A stretch of DNA of 64,000 nt from positions 1 to 64,000 of the forward strand of contig CAZLFD010000001.1 of the NCBI GenBank assembly GCA_964558715.1, read 5' to 3'. The notes under the pieces were generated by a model, which did not search any database, was not told the DNA's origin, and saw nothing but the letters and a program-made list of their open reading frames with translations. Made by a program: the position numbers and the translations under genes. Within the stretch, counting starts at the first letter, position 1. The number at the start of each line of letters is the position of its first letter. The stretch is from JBGSOV01 sp964558715 (lineage in GTDB: Bacteria; Patescibacteriota; Gracilibacteria; CAIRYL01; GCA-016699755). Below, piece after piece: positions 1-9,590 of the stretch.

Positions 1-77
1 TCACTGGCTTAAAATACAAATTTACCACCCCACTTTTTTCCATTAACCCGCAATTTGTAATCAGCAAGGCATGAGGG

Positions 78-153
78 CGCGGAGCTTCTCTTTCTAAGTT
101 AGGGGGAGTTAGAGGGGGTTGAAAAACAATCGACCCCACCCATCCTCTTCTAC
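78..153. repeat. Dispersed G/C-rich palindromic repeat, copy 1
   Basis: The left half reads roughly CTAAGTTAGGGGGAGTTAGA followed by a GGGGGTTGA end. The right half (from about 130) is its approximate inverse, starting TCGACCCCACCC. The same family recurs at about 3018, 6960, 8062, 9462, 44523, 49390, 60587 and 63748. It lies downstream of the minus-strand peptidase gene. Its function is unknown; it could form a hairpin. Confidence 0.7.
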
Positions 154-244
154 TTTTCATCGAAAATCTCAGAACAGGCAGGGGTGGAGTGCTCCATTTT
201 GTTACTGTACTTTATATTTTTGTAAAATTTGCCGGCTTGTTCAA

Positions 245-1036
245 TCACATCTTCGTCGCATCCCAGTTTCGCGCGTAGAGATCTGTAGGAACTTCACCAG
301 TGTTAAACTCGACGCCGTCAAAAACGTAGGTCTTAAAAAAATCGTACTTCGCTGCGAGTACTGGGTTTTTTTCGGCATAGGCGCGAAAGGTGTTCGCATG
401 CGCGATATAAAAGAGGAATGATTCTGCGAAATCTTCAAAGGGATTGGTAAAAGCGTAACCAGAGACAAAGTCTTCGCGGCGCGCATTTGCATGGCGGTGA
501 AATGTGTTTTTCCAGGAAATGGTGTAAAAGAGCAGACTGGGATCATCGGCGTAGACCGGAATATTTCCATCGTAAAAACTCGAAGTCTCGTCATAGGTGG
601 CGCTCTTCAGGCCACTTAGGTCGGCAATGTGCCCCAGTTCGTGGATCAGTACATTTTTGGCTTCGGGGAGTGAGAAAAAATCACTGCGTAGGTGCAAAGC
701 ATGTGCGCCAGCCAGTGCGCGCGATTTTGTCAGGTCATCGAAAATGACAATCGCCTCTAGCCCAGAAAGCAGTTCACAAGGAATCGCTTCAACTGCAAAA
801 ACGATGATTGCGATTTCTTCGGGTGCAAACGCAAACAGCTCGCTGATACCACAGGTGCCATCACCCACGGGTGGCTCTATCTGGCCAATGTCTGTAGCCT
901 GCACAAAAGATGCCTGCCACGCCGCAGGATGTACGAATGGTTCAGCAGATGCATACGGCAACGTCCGGTATCCGGCCTCGACGGTGAAGCCAAGTACCAG
1001 CAGAAGAGTTAAGCATGATTTTCCAATGTATAACAT
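245..1036 (-). CDS. Secreted or membrane-anchored zinc metallopeptidase (HExxH)
   Basis: About 263 residues from the chosen ATG. The N-terminus is a hydrophobic signal or anchor segment (MLYIGKSCLTLLLVLGF), which is why this start is preferred to one 46 codons upstream. A HELGH zinc motif lies at about residues 132-136. A downstream EDFAES at about 202-206 is well placed for the third, glutamate ligand of a gluzincin. The arrangement suggests an extracytoplasmic protease or a degenerate relative; substrate and exact family are not recognisable. No Shine-Dalgarno precedes the start. The gene diverges from the TPR gene at 1149. Confidence 0.7.
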   Translation of the reverse strand: MLYIGKSCLTLLLVLGFTVEAGYRTLPYASAEPFVHPAAWQASFVQATDIGQIEPPVGDGTCGISELFAFAPEEIAIIVFAVEAIPCELLSGLEAIVIFDDLTKSRALAGAHALHLRSDFFSLPEAKNVLIHELGHIADLSGLKSATYDETSSFYDGNIPVYADDPSLLFYTISWKNTFHRHANARREDFVSGYAFTNPFEDFAESFLFYIAHANTFRAYAEKNPVLAAKYDFFKTYVFDGVEFNTGEVPTDLYARNWDATKM

Positions 1037-1148
1037 TTTAGTCAATATACAGGAGGTGGTCACTTTGTAATATTCATTCACTTTAGTCAAGATTAATTTT
1101 GCGTAGCATGAATAAGGCGAAATATGGCAAAATAGTAGGGATGCTTTT

Positions 1149-2633
1149 TTGAAACCCGTGGTCAGAATTATCATTTCATTGTTTGTGCTTTCACTGTTCG
1201 TGCTTGTTGGTGTTGTCGCGTTTCGCGTCTACCCCGAAGAGCTTGGGCGCCTTGCCGAAGTCGTCACCTCTTCTCAGCCACAACCGAGTGCGGATAAAAA
1301 TGGATCTGGGCAGCCGGCTTCGACTGATATTGATGAACCTGACGCTGCTGCCACACCCACACCCGATATCAAACCTCAGCTACCCGAAGATCTGAAAAAC
1401 ACAGAGGCTTTGCTCGAGCGCGGAGACAACTTTTTTGAAGGCGGGTTTTTAAGCCTCGCTATCAACGATTTCTCAAACGCTACCGAATTAAGCAGTGGCA
1501 ACCAAACGGCGTGGATGAGTTTGATCAACGCCCAGCTCGCCCTGCGCGATTACGATGCCGCCGAACAATCAGCAATAAAAGCCCTCGAAACCTTTCCCGG
1601 CAACCGGGACTTTTTGATTTTACTGGGAGAAACCTTATTGCAAAAAAGTGAGTTCACCAAGGCCAAACGTACTTTCGAAGAATTACCGGAATCCCCTGCA
1701 CGTAAATATTACCTGGGTATTATGGCAATGTATTTTGATGATTTCACCACTGCCGAAAATCTACTCACCGAAGTAAAAGCCGATACCGAGTTTAGTGAGC
1801 GCGCTCGGGTCGTCGCGGGAGCGTTTGAGGAGTTTTCATTATTTCCCGACAGCAGCGAACTCCATTTGCGCCTGCTGCTGACCAAAGCGCTCAACGAACT
1901 GCGTTTCTACGAAATGGCGATTCAAAAAGCAAAACGGATTTTACAAGAGCGCGAAGATTACCGCGATGCGTGGATAATCTTGGGGCACAGCTACCTTTCA
2001 TTAGAGCGGTATGATCTCGCGCGCAATGTGCTGAATAAAGCGCTCGAGCTCGACCCGACCAAGCCAGAAACAACCTTTTTTCTCGCACTGGCAGACTCTG
2101 CCCTGGGCGACCACGAACAGGCAATTACACATCTTTCGATGGCGCGCGAAAACGGTTTTAAGCCAGAAAGTGAAGTGACGAAGGCGTTGGCAGAGACCTT
2201 TCTTGCCGCCAAATACTACGAAGCCGCACGGCAAGAGTTTGAAAAATTGATTGACAAAAGTGGCAATTCCGCCGCTTCGTACGTGCAGCCCATAACGATT
2301 TCAATCGACCTGTTAAACGACCCCACTACAGCAAAACTTCTCGCCGAACAAGCGGTAGAATACAACCCCGATTCAATGGTCGCGCTCAACCTGCTCGGTT
2401 GGGCACTGCTCGAAGGCGGGAAGTACAATGAGGCGCAAGAAGTGCTCGACCAAGTGATCATCGCTCAGCCAGAGTTTGCCCCGGCGTATTTAAACCTGGG
2501 TCGCCTGGCAGAGAAAAAGGATAATACAGACCAAGCCATCGAATACTTTAAAACCGCCTACGACCTTGCGCCGCATAGCGAGATCGGTGCGATGGCAGCA
2601 GAACGATATAATATGTTGGTGTTGGAGGAGTAA
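1149..2633 (+). CDS. Membrane-anchored TPR-repeat protein
   Basis: About 494 residues. One N-terminal transmembrane segment (VVRIIISLFVLSLFVLVGVV) is followed by a Pro/Thr/Asp-rich linker to about residue 75, then at least eight tetratricopeptide-like helical pairs to the end. These have typical A/Y/A spacing, for example the LGRLAEKKDNTDQAIEYFKTA repeat near the C-terminus. Such proteins are usually scaffolds facing the periplasm or cell exterior; no partner can be inferred. The start is uncertain: TTG at 1149 is in frame, but an ATG at 1141 would be in frame if the run of six T at 1145-1150 had seven. Confidence 0.85.
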   Translation: MKPVVRIIISLFVLSLFVLVGVVAFRVYPEELGRLAEVVTSSQPQPSADKNGSGQPASTDIDEPDAAATPTPDIKPQLPEDLKNTEALLERGDNFFEGGFLSLAINDFSNATELSSGNQTAWMSLINAQLALRDYDAAEQSAIKALETFPGNRDFLILLGETLLQKSEFTKAKRTFEELPESPARKYYLGIMAMYFDDFTTAENLLTEVKADTEFSERARVVAGAFEEFSLFPDSSELHLRLLLTKALNELRFYEMAIQKAKRILQEREDYRDAWIILGHSYLSLERYDLARNVLNKALELDPTKPETTFFLALADSALGDHEQAITHLSMARENGFKPESEVTKALAETFLAAKYYEAARQEFEKLIDKSGNSAASYVQPITISIDLLNDPTTAKLLAEQAVEYNPDSMVALNLLGWALLEGGKYNEAQEVLDQVIIAQPEFAPAYLNLGRLAEKKDNTDQAIEYFKTAYDLAPHSEIGAMAAERYNMLVLEE

Positions 2634-2670
2634 GAGATAATATTGACAGAAGCAAATTCATTAAGGGTGA

Positions 2671-2950
2671 TTAATCATTAATTTTCAAAACCATCTGCCT
2701 CGCCCTACTGGAACATACGACGATCGGGAGTATACTGCTAAAGATATAACCTACGAGCATGTTCCGAAAGACAAAGATTTTGAGTGTTTTGTAATTGATT
2801 TGGGGGAGAATGCCTCATGGAGAGCATCCATGGGTGCTTATTGCTAACACGCGTAAAAATTTGGCAAAAATCCGCACAATTGCAAGAGCGAAGGGTAAAG
2901 ATATTGTCGTTTATGTCGTCAATCTTTTGTTTCTCGGCGTAGTCTTTTAA
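2671..2950 (+). pseudogene. Remnant of an unrecognised small gene
   Basis: This gap between the TPR gene and pheT holds a decayed coding stretch. One frame (2671-2847) reads like protein (HLPRPTGTYDDREYTAKD...), lacks a start and ends at TAA. Another frame from about 2810 carries on with PHGEHPWVLIANTRKNL to a TAA at 2948. The two pieces overlap and would join by a frameshift near 2812. No family is recognised. The rest of the gap contains repeat copy 2 and AT-rich ATTGCAAATTGC-type sequence. Confidence 0.45.
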
Positions 2951-3017
2951 AAAGAGCTCTGCTGTTTTAGTGCGTTGGTATCGTCTGCGAGAGGTTCTAG
3001 CAGTAACCAGATATCTA

Positions 3018-3060
3018 CCACCTCCAACTCCCTCTATCTTAGGGGAGAGGCTCCCGCGAC
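3018..3060. repeat. Dispersed G/C-rich repeat, copy 2 (inverse orientation)
   Basis: CCACCTCCAACTCCCTCTAT followed by CTTAGGGGAG is the inverse of the family half-unit. It lies upstream of pheT. Confidence 0.65.
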
Positions 3061-3195
3061 CTATAATCCACCCTATTTGCGGATTGCAAATTGCTATTTC
3101 CTTCTCATTACTTAGTGTTGCCTAATCACAGATTGCCGCTTGCCGACTGCTGCCGTTTTCTGGCAAAGTAGCGTGCGTATATTTTCCCGGCTCCC

Positions 3196-5565
3196 GTGAA
3201 GATTTCACTCGATTGGCTGCAAGACTTCGTCGCCCTCAAAGAGACTGATCCACAAGTGATCATGGATACGCTTACCGAGCGTGCCGCTGAAATCGATGGC
3301 ATTATCGATAGTGGGGCAGATTTTGAGCATATTGTTGTGGGAGAGATACTGGAAATCGAACCGCATCCAGATGCCGATAGGGTGCGCGTAACGAAAACCG
3401 AAGTCGGTGACGGCCAGCCACGTCAAATCATCTGCGGAGCGAAAAATATCGAAGTCGGGCAAAAAGTGCCGGTAGCCTTGCCAGGTGCTGTTTTACCAGG
3501 AGATTTTGTAATCGAAAAACGCAAGATGCGCGGTGTAAGCAGCGAAGGCATGCTCTGCTCTGGAAAGGAACTGGGGATTACCGAAGATGCCGAAGGCATC
3601 ATGATTTTAGCCGACGACGCGCCGCTCGGCCAACCGCTCGCCAAGGTGTTGCATGGCGGCGGTGTGGTATACGATATCGAAAACACCGCCATTACCAATC
3701 GCCCCGATCTGTTTTCGCACATCGGTTTTGCCCGCGAAATGGTGGCGACCAGCCTCGCAGAATGGAAGCAAAAGGAATACGACTTTTCGGATATTGAGGG
3801 CTTGATACCGAACGCCAAACTGCCGGTGACTTTTACGATTGAAAAAGACGAAATCTGCCCGGCACGCGCTGAAGTGGTAATCGAGAATTTAAAAGTGGAG
3901 CCATCTTCGCAGTGGATGCAAGAGCGCTTGCAGGCGTGCGGCATCCGCCCGATCAGCAATATTGTGGATGTTTCAAACTACGTAATGCTCGAGCTCGGTA
4001 TGCCGCTGCATATTTTCGATCTAGATACGATTAGCGGAAAAACCATTACCATGCGTGACTCAAAAAAAGATGAGCAAGTAATAACGCTGGATGGCATCAC
4101 GCGCAAGCTCCCTGCAAATGTTATTATCCAAGAAGACGCCGAAAAGGTCTTTGACCTCGCCGGAATCATGGGTGGCGAGAACTCTGAGATTACTGAGAGC
4201 ACGACGCGCGCGCTGGTGCATGTTCCGGTATACGACCCAGTACGCATCCGCAAAGCCATGCTTGCTCTGGGGCATCGCACCGATGCCGCGACGATTTACG
4301 AAAAACGCGTCCCCAACGCGCTGGTATTGCCCGGTATTAAACGGACGATTCAACTTTTAAGGGAATGTTGCCCGCAAATGCAAATCGTCTCTGGCATCGA
4401 GTATGTCGAGCATGTGCCGGATACCGAAAGAGTTTTGGAGCTAAAAAACAGTGAAGTCAGCCGCGTGATAGGCGAAACGATTCCCGTGGAAACAACCAAA
4501 GAGATGCTCGAAAAACTGGATTTTGAAATGACGGACGTCAAAGATGAAGTCTTGTCAGTAAAAGTACCTGGCCATCGCTTGACCGATATAACCATGTCGG
4601 CAGATTTAACAGAAGAAACCTCACGCATTTACGGGCTCAACCAGATTGCCCCGAGTGCGCCGCAGATCGAGATGCGCGCAACACCTTATCCTGCTCGCTT
4701 TCAATTGCGCAGAGATCTCACGGATTTTTTAACGGGCAAAGGCTTTTACGAACTGCTTAATTTCTCCTTTCTTGGCCCAGAGCTACTACAGAAGTGTGGC
4801 ATTGCGCCAGATGAGAGTTACATTGAACTCGATAATCCCCTTTCGGTAGATATGAGCCTGATGCGCCAAAGCCTATTGCCGCGATTACTCGAAAAAGCTG
4901 CCGAGAACCTACGCCATCGCAAAAGCTTCCGCGTGTTTGAAACGGGCAAAACATTTATTCGCCAGTCGGCGACCGAGACAAAAGAAACTCCGGAATTATC
5001 GGCGCTGCTGGTGGGTGAAGATTTTCTCGCCGCTAAGGGCATACTGATGGAGCTGTTTCGCGCGACAAATTTTCCTGTGAGACTTGAGGAAGCGCGAGAT
5101 CTACCGGTTGTTGCTGCGCAGGGCGCAAGCATTTTACTAGGTGCAAACGTTGCTGGTAGCGTTTTTACCCTCAAACCATCGATTCTGAAGAATTTTGAAC
5201 TCCCCGCCGAGACCGTCGGCTTCACCATCGATCAATCGGTGCTAACGGAGTTCGCGCGTTCGCACAAAAAGATCGATGGCGTGCCAAAGTTTCCTGAAAT
5301 CGATCTTGATCTTTCGGTATTGGCAGAGAGTGACTCGTATGCGGGTGATGTGCTGAACGCCGTTAAACGCATCGACCCGCTGGTAGAATCGGCAGAAGTG
5401 CTAGAGGTTTTTGAGGGAAAAGGGGTTGCGCCTGGCAAAAAATCCGTTACATTGCATTTCCGATTCCGGGCTTCCGATCGTACCCTCAGCAGCGAAGAAG
5501 CCGACGGGCTGAAAGCAAAGATTCTCGCTCACTTAGAAAAAAAGGGGTACCCGTTCCGATTTTAA
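3196..5565 (+). CDS. pheT: Phenylalanyl-tRNA synthetase beta subunit
   Basis: About 789 residues, normal for bacterial PheT. With PheS it charges tRNA-Phe. The N-terminus MKISLDWLQDFV is the family signature and fixes the GTG start. Domains in order: EMAP/tRNA-binding fold (about 40-150, with PHPDADRVRV and the SEGMLCSGKELG segment), B3/B4 editing region (about 210-380), B5 (about 400-475), catalytic-like core (about 480-690, with NPLSVDMSLMRQSLLP) and the C-terminal ferredoxin-fold anticodon-binding domain (about 695-789). The usual partner pheS is not upstream; a gene remnant is there instead. The leader is pyrimidine-rich without a Shine-Dalgarno. Confidence 0.97.
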   Translation: MKISLDWLQDFVALKETDPQVIMDTLTERAAEIDGIIDSGADFEHIVVGEILEIEPHPDADRVRVTKTEVGDGQPRQIICGAKNIEVGQKVPVALPGAVLPGDFVIEKRKMRGVSSEGMLCSGKELGITEDAEGIMILADDAPLGQPLAKVLHGGGVVYDIENTAITNRPDLFSHIGFAREMVATSLAEWKQKEYDFSDIEGLIPNAKLPVTFTIEKDEICPARAEVVIENLKVEPSSQWMQERLQACGIRPISNIVDVSNYVMLELGMPLHIFDLDTISGKTITMRDSKKDEQVITLDGITRKLPANVIIQEDAEKVFDLAGIMGGENSEITESTTRALVHVPVYDPVRIRKAMLALGHRTDAATIYEKRVPNALVLPGIKRTIQLLRECCPQMQIVSGIEYVEHVPDTERVLELKNSEVSRVIGETIPVETTKEMLEKLDFEMTDVKDEVLSVKVPGHRLTDITMSADLTEETSRIYGLNQIAPSAPQIEMRATPYPARFQLRRDLTDFLTGKGFYELLNFSFLGPELLQKCGIAPDESYIELDNPLSVDMSLMRQSLLPRLLEKAAENLRHRKSFRVFETGKTFIRQSATETKETPELSALLVGEDFLAAKGILMELFRATNFPVRLEEARDLPVVAAQGASILLGANVAGSVFTLKPSILKNFELPAETVGFTIDQSVLTEFARSHKKIDGVPKFPEIDLDLSVLAESDSYAGDVLNAVKRIDPLVESAEVLEVFEGKGVAPGKKSVTLHFRFRASDRTLSSEEADGLKAKILAHLEKKGYPFRF

Positions 5566-5581
5566 TCTCTTCAGGAAAGAA

Positions 5582-6961
5582 ATGATCACCATGAAATTTG
5601 GCGGTACCTCAATGGGTTCCGCACCAATGATCAAGACCGTAGGCGGCATCATCCAGACACAAGTCACAGAAGGTAAAGATCCATTTATCGTCGTCTCGGC
5701 GATGAGTGGAGTGACCGATCAATTACTTAATGCCGCTAAATTCGCCATCGCCGATAAAGAAGAAGAAATGCAAAACGTGATCAAAAAGTTACGCTATCAG
5801 CACCTCGAAGCTGCCAAAAATCTCGTGAAAGATAAGTATCTGGCGAACAAAATCGAAGCATATATCAACGAATCAATCGATCATTTCCGTGAATTTTTAA
5901 CCGCTATCTGCATCATTGGTGAGATTTCACCGCTATCGCACGATGAAATCGTCTCGCTTGGCGAAAAACTTTCTGCCGCCCTGCTCGCCTATCACCTGAT
6001 GGATGAAGGAGTCAGCGCGGAATATGTCGACTTGTCGGGGATAGTAAAAGGCCAGTTTGAAACCATCGACAGCGATTTTTTTGACAGTGTGGAACACGAA
6101 GTAGAAGAACTGCTCGTGCCGATGAAAAAAGCGAAAAAGACACCGATCATGACCGGTTTTTTCGGGAAGATTCCCGGCGGCATCATCAATGGGGTGGGGC
6201 GCGGCTATAGCGATTTTACTGCAGCACTGGTGGGGGCTACTTTTCATGCCGAAGAAATCCAAATTTGGACAGATGTCGACGGCCTGCTCTCGGCCGACCC
6301 GCGCCTGGTGAAATACACCTGCGTGTTACCAGAAGTTTCGTTCGACGAAGCCGGTGAACTGGCACAGTTTGGTGCGAAAATTCTGCATCCGCAAACCGTC
6401 TGGCCGGCAGTAAAACGGAATATTCCGGTGCGCATTAAAAACACGATGAACACTGATGCCGTGGGAACATTAATCACCCGCGAAGGCGCCAAAAGCGCGC
6501 ACCTCTGCAAATCGGTCGCTTCCAAAAAAGGCGTGACGGTCATCACACTTACCACCTCTAAAATGCTGATGGCGGTGGGTTTTTTGGCAGATGTGTTTGC
6601 CATTTTCAAAAAGCACAACATCTCGGTCGATATGATTGCTACCGGTGAAATCTCGGTATCGATGACTATTAATCATCCGTTAAAAAGCATTCCGAAAAAA
6701 GTCTTTGCCGAATTGGAAGAATTTTCGAAAGTCGAGATTATGGAAAATCAGGCAATCATTTGCGCCGTTGGAACTGAACTCAGCCACAAAAGCGGAGTTG
6801 CCGCAAAAATCTTTGAAGCGATTGCCAAAGCCGGCATTTCAGTGAAAGCGATTTCGCAAAGCGCGCTCGAAATCAACATCAGCTGCATCATCGATGAAGC
6901 GGAAGCCGAAACCGCCCTCAAGGCGCTGCACAAAGTGATTTTCGAGGAGCAGACGAAATAA
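5582..6961 (+). CDS. lysC: Aspartate kinase
   Basis: About 459 residues. It phosphorylates aspartate, the first step of the aspartate-family pathway (lysine/diaminopimelate, threonine, methionine). It opens with the nucleotide-binding KFGGTSMGS, and the kinase domain continues to about residue 290 (GRGYSDFTAAL, QIWTDVDGLLSADPR). Two ACT-type regulatory regions follow (about 320-450), so feedback inhibition by an amino acid is likely. Start ATG 5582 is preceded by CAGGAAAG, one of the few Shine-Dalgarno-like sequences in the window; ATG 5591 is an alternative. It lies 16 bases after pheT and just before asd. Confidence 0.95.
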   Translation: MITMKFGGTSMGSAPMIKTVGGIIQTQVTEGKDPFIVVSAMSGVTDQLLNAAKFAIADKEEEMQNVIKKLRYQHLEAAKNLVKDKYLANKIEAYINESIDHFREFLTAICIIGEISPLSHDEIVSLGEKLSAALLAYHLMDEGVSAEYVDLSGIVKGQFETIDSDFFDSVEHEVEELLVPMKKAKKTPIMTGFFGKIPGGIINGVGRGYSDFTAALVGATFHAEEIQIWTDVDGLLSADPRLVKYTCVLPEVSFDEAGELAQFGAKILHPQTVWPAVKRNIPVRIKNTMNTDAVGTLITREGAKSAHLCKSVASKKGVTVITLTTSKMLMAVGFLADVFAIFKKHNISVDMIATGEISVSMTINHPLKSIPKKVFAELEEFSKVEIMENQAIICAVGTELSHKSGVAAKIFEAIAKAGISVKAISQSALEINISCIIDEAEAETALKALHKVIFEEQTK

Positions 6962-7012
6962 CTCTCCTCCCAGACAGGGGGAGTTGGAAGGGGTAGAATC
7001 TCCGCCCGAAAA
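6960..7012. repeat. Dispersed G/C-rich repeat, copy 3
   Basis: CTCCTCCCAGACAGGGGGAG, then a TTGGAAGGGG stretch, occupies the lysC-asd gap. Confidence 0.6.
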
Positions 7013-7046
7013 GGAGATTTAAAAATTTCCCTATTTCTACACAACC

Positions 7047-8048
7047 ATGACCTACAAAGTCGGAATCGCCGGATGTACCGGAGCCGTCGGCCAAGAGATG
7101 ATCGAAGTGTTGGCAGACCGTAAGTTTCCGGTGAGCGAACTCCATTTGTTCGCCAGTAGCCGCAGTGCCGGCAAAGTCTTCAATACACCCTTTGGAGAAA
7201 TCACTGTAGAAGAATTTTCCCTAGAAAAAACACTCGATCTAGATATCGTACTTCTTGCTGTTTCCGGTGATTTTTCGAAACAGTATGCGCGTGAAATAGC
7301 CAAGGGAAAAGCGGTCGTCATCGACAACTCCTCTGCCCTGCGCCTCGAACACGACGTACCTCTCGTGGTGCCAGAAATAAATTCCGCAGCCGCCAAAGCA
7401 GCAAAGCTGATTGCCAACCCCAATTGCACCACCGCTATTCTGGCGGTTGCTCTTTGGCCCCTTCATCAGAAATTCACCTGCAAGAAAGTAATCGTATCTA
7501 CGTATCAGGCCACAAGCGGAGGAGGTGCACCTGCCATGGAAGAACTTCGCGAGCAGACCAAAAACTATCTTGAGGGGAAGCCAGTACTCAACAAAAAATT
7601 TGCGCATCCAATCCCATTTAATCTGATTCCGCAGATCGACACCTTTCAGGAAAATCTCTACACCAAAGAAGAGATGAAGGTAACGAAAGAGACGCGTAAG
7701 ATTTTCGGCGAACCGGAGTTAGCGATTTCGTGTACGGCGGTACGCATTCCTACATTTCGAGCCCATGCCGAAGCGGTGACAATCGAAACTGAACAACCGA
7801 TTGATCTGGATGAAGTGCACGCACTGCTTAATTCAGCCCCTGGTGTAGAGGTCATCGATAATCCGGAAAAACTGGAATACCCGATGCCGCTGACAGCGAC
7901 GAAAAAATATGATGTTGAAGTCGGCCGTATCCGCCAGAACATCGTGTTCGGTGAAAACGGGTTAGACTTTTTTATCTGCGGCGACCAGCTCTTAAAAGGT
8001 GCGGCACTCAATGCTGTGCAGATTGCGGAAGCGATGATTAATCAATAA
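7047..8048 (+). CDS. asd: Aspartate-semialdehyde dehydrogenase
   Basis: About 333 residues. It reduces aspartyl phosphate, the LysC product, to aspartate semialdehyde with NADPH. The dinucleotide-binding GCTGAVGQEM is at the N-terminus, the catalytic cysteine is in NPNCTT at about residue 129, and the substrate-binding region includes TYQATSGGG. Together with lysC it makes the branch-point metabolite, but no dapA or homoserine dehydrogenase lies nearby, so the end product cannot be told from this window. The leader is C/T-rich and lacks a Shine-Dalgarno. Confidence 0.96.
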   Translation: MTYKVGIAGCTGAVGQEMIEVLADRKFPVSELHLFASSRSAGKVFNTPFGEITVEEFSLEKTLDLDIVLLAVSGDFSKQYAREIAKGKAVVIDNSSALRLEHDVPLVVPEINSAAAKAAKLIANPNCTTAILAVALWPLHQKFTCKKVIVSTYQATSGGGAPAMEELREQTKNYLEGKPVLNKKFAHPIPFNLIPQIDTFQENLYTKEEMKVTKETRKIFGEPELAISCTAVRIPTFRAHAEAVTIETEQPIDLDEVHALLNSAPGVEVIDNPEKLEYPMPLTATKKYDVEVGRIRQNIVFGENGLDFFICGDQLLKGAALNAVQIAEAMINQ

Positions 8049-8061
8049 TTACGAGTGTGGT

Positions 8062-8102
8062 TGCTCTCCCCCCTAAGATAGGGCAAGTTGGAGGGGATAG
8101 AG
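8062..8102. repeat. Dispersed G/C-rich repeat, copy 4
   Basis: CTCTCCCCCCTAAGATAGGG followed by a GTTGGAGGGG stretch, between asd and the SLH gene. Confidence 0.6.
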
Positions 8103-8210
8103 ATGCAGCAAAGTTTTACTCCTCCCGATTGCGGTCAAGCCGGAATGACTCCCCTCCTCTCGAAATTCTTTGGAAATTATGAAATACTAAATGTACTTTT
8201 TTGAGCAAAC

Positions 8211-9455
8211 ATGAAAAATTTGATTCTCTCCCTTGTTCTTCTTGCTCTGCCGCTCACAGCAGAGGCCGCGTTTGACGATGTGCCGACAAGTCATCCTTTT
8301 CACGATGCGATCATGTATCTGCAAGATGAAGAAATGGTGCAGGGGTATGCCGATAATACCTATCGGCCAGAGCAGACGATCAGCCGCGCCGAATTCACCA
8401 AAATACTACTACTCGGCAGATACAGTGAAGAAGAGATACTCGGTTGCACAGCAAGCGATTTTACGGATGTGCCGAGCGATGCTTGGTTTGTACCCTACGT
8501 CTGTTTTGCCAAAACGAATTCGATTATCCAGGGCTATGCCGATAACACTTTCGGGCCACAGCAAAACATCATCTACGCCGAAGCCGCTAAGATCATCGTA
8601 AATACTCTTATCGCAGTCACGGCAGGGGGCGAGGGTGAAGAAGAATGGTGGCAACCATTTGTAAATGTGTTGGAAGAAGACGGAGCAACACCAGATTCGA
8701 TTGCCGGCGCAACACACGAAATCACGCGTGGCGAAATGGCAGAAATCATCTATCGCCTCCAAAACGACACCACGGCATCAGAAGATGAAACCGACTCTGA
8801 TTCAGAATCGGCAACGCAGATCTTTGATGGCCAGGGCGACGAAGAACAAGAAGGGATGAGTTACTACGAGAGCGATACGGGGGTTCGCTTTGGCTATGCT
8901 AAGACTACCGAAGCGGGGGCTACCACAAGCGTTATTGAAGATGGTTCACATACGATTGTCGCCACAACAGAGTTGCAAACCGAGAATTTCGACGATTGTG
9001 CAGAACTTGGGTTTTGCAGCGAAGTGGATGGTACTCGATACGAACACCTCGATTCAGTATATCTGCTTACGAAAAATACAAACGTAGTGGAATTTGAGGA
9101 TTCGATTCTCAATAAGATAGCTGCCACGGGCAAAAACCCAGATCAATGCCAAGTTATTGAAATAGATGAAGCACCAGAAGGCTGGACAAAAGCGGTTGTC
9201 GAACCGATTCGTTTTGACTCTTTTGTCATCGATTATGAAGGTATGGCTTACGATAATGAGAATGTAGAACTAAGTGATTATCAAATGCGACAGTTGCGTG
9301 AACAAGAATCGGTGGAAAAATGTACCAACTACGCCGGCGGCTTTGGCGGCAGCTTTTTTCTCTTCAGCACAGAAAAATCCGACCGTTTCTATCTGTTTGT
9401 TCCATCGTATGGAGATACTGAACGCCTGATCGATTATGAGTCGATTGAGTTTTGA
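8211..9455 (+). CDS. Secreted S-layer-homology domain protein
   Basis: About 414 residues. A clear signal peptide (MKNLILSLVLLALPLTAEAA) precedes two good SLH repeats at about 20-62 (FDDVPTSHPFHDAIMYLQ, then VQGYADNTYRPEQTISRAEF) and 80-125 (FTDVPSDAWFVPYV, IQGYADNTFGPQQNIIYAEA), and a weaker third at about 140-180 (ITRGEMAEIIYRL). An acidic linker and a C-terminal domain of about 200 residues with several cysteines follow; that domain is not recognised. SLH repeats usually bind the protein to the cell-wall polymer beneath the S-layer. One of three SLH proteins in this window. Confidence 0.9.
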   Translation: MKNLILSLVLLALPLTAEAAFDDVPTSHPFHDAIMYLQDEEMVQGYADNTYRPEQTISRAEFTKILLLGRYSEEEILGCTASDFTDVPSDAWFVPYVCFAKTNSIIQGYADNTFGPQQNIIYAEAAKIIVNTLIAVTAGGEGEEEWWQPFVNVLEEDGATPDSIAGATHEITRGEMAEIIYRLQNDTTASEDETDSDSESATQIFDGQGDEEQEGMSYYESDTGVRFGYAKTTEAGATTSVIEDGSHTIVATTELQTENFDDCAELGFCSEVDGTRYEHLDSVYLLTKNTNVVEFEDSILNKIAATGKNPDQCQVIEIDEAPEGWTKAVVEPIRFDSFVIDYEGMAYDNENVELSDYQMRQLREQESVEKCTNYAGGFGGSFFLFSTEKSDRFYLFVPSYGDTERLIDYESIEF

Positions 9456-9461
9456 TGCGAT

Positions 9462-9585
9462 TCCTCTCCCCCTGAAGTCAGGGGGGAAACTCGATCGGAG
9501 TCGAGGACAGGGCTAGGGGGTTGTTCGATCTATTCCGACCCCACCCAGCCCCCCCTCGCTCAGGGGAGGAGCTCCTCCGCGATTT
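9462..9585. repeat. Dispersed G/C-rich repeat, copy 5 (two facing halves)
   Basis: CTCTCCCCCTGAAGTCAGGG at the left and GCCCCCCCTCGCTCAGGGGA at the right face each other across about 60 bases between the convergent SLH gene and murB. The long imperfect palindrome sits where a bidirectional terminator would be expected. Confidence 0.7.
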
Positions 9586-9590
9586 CTATC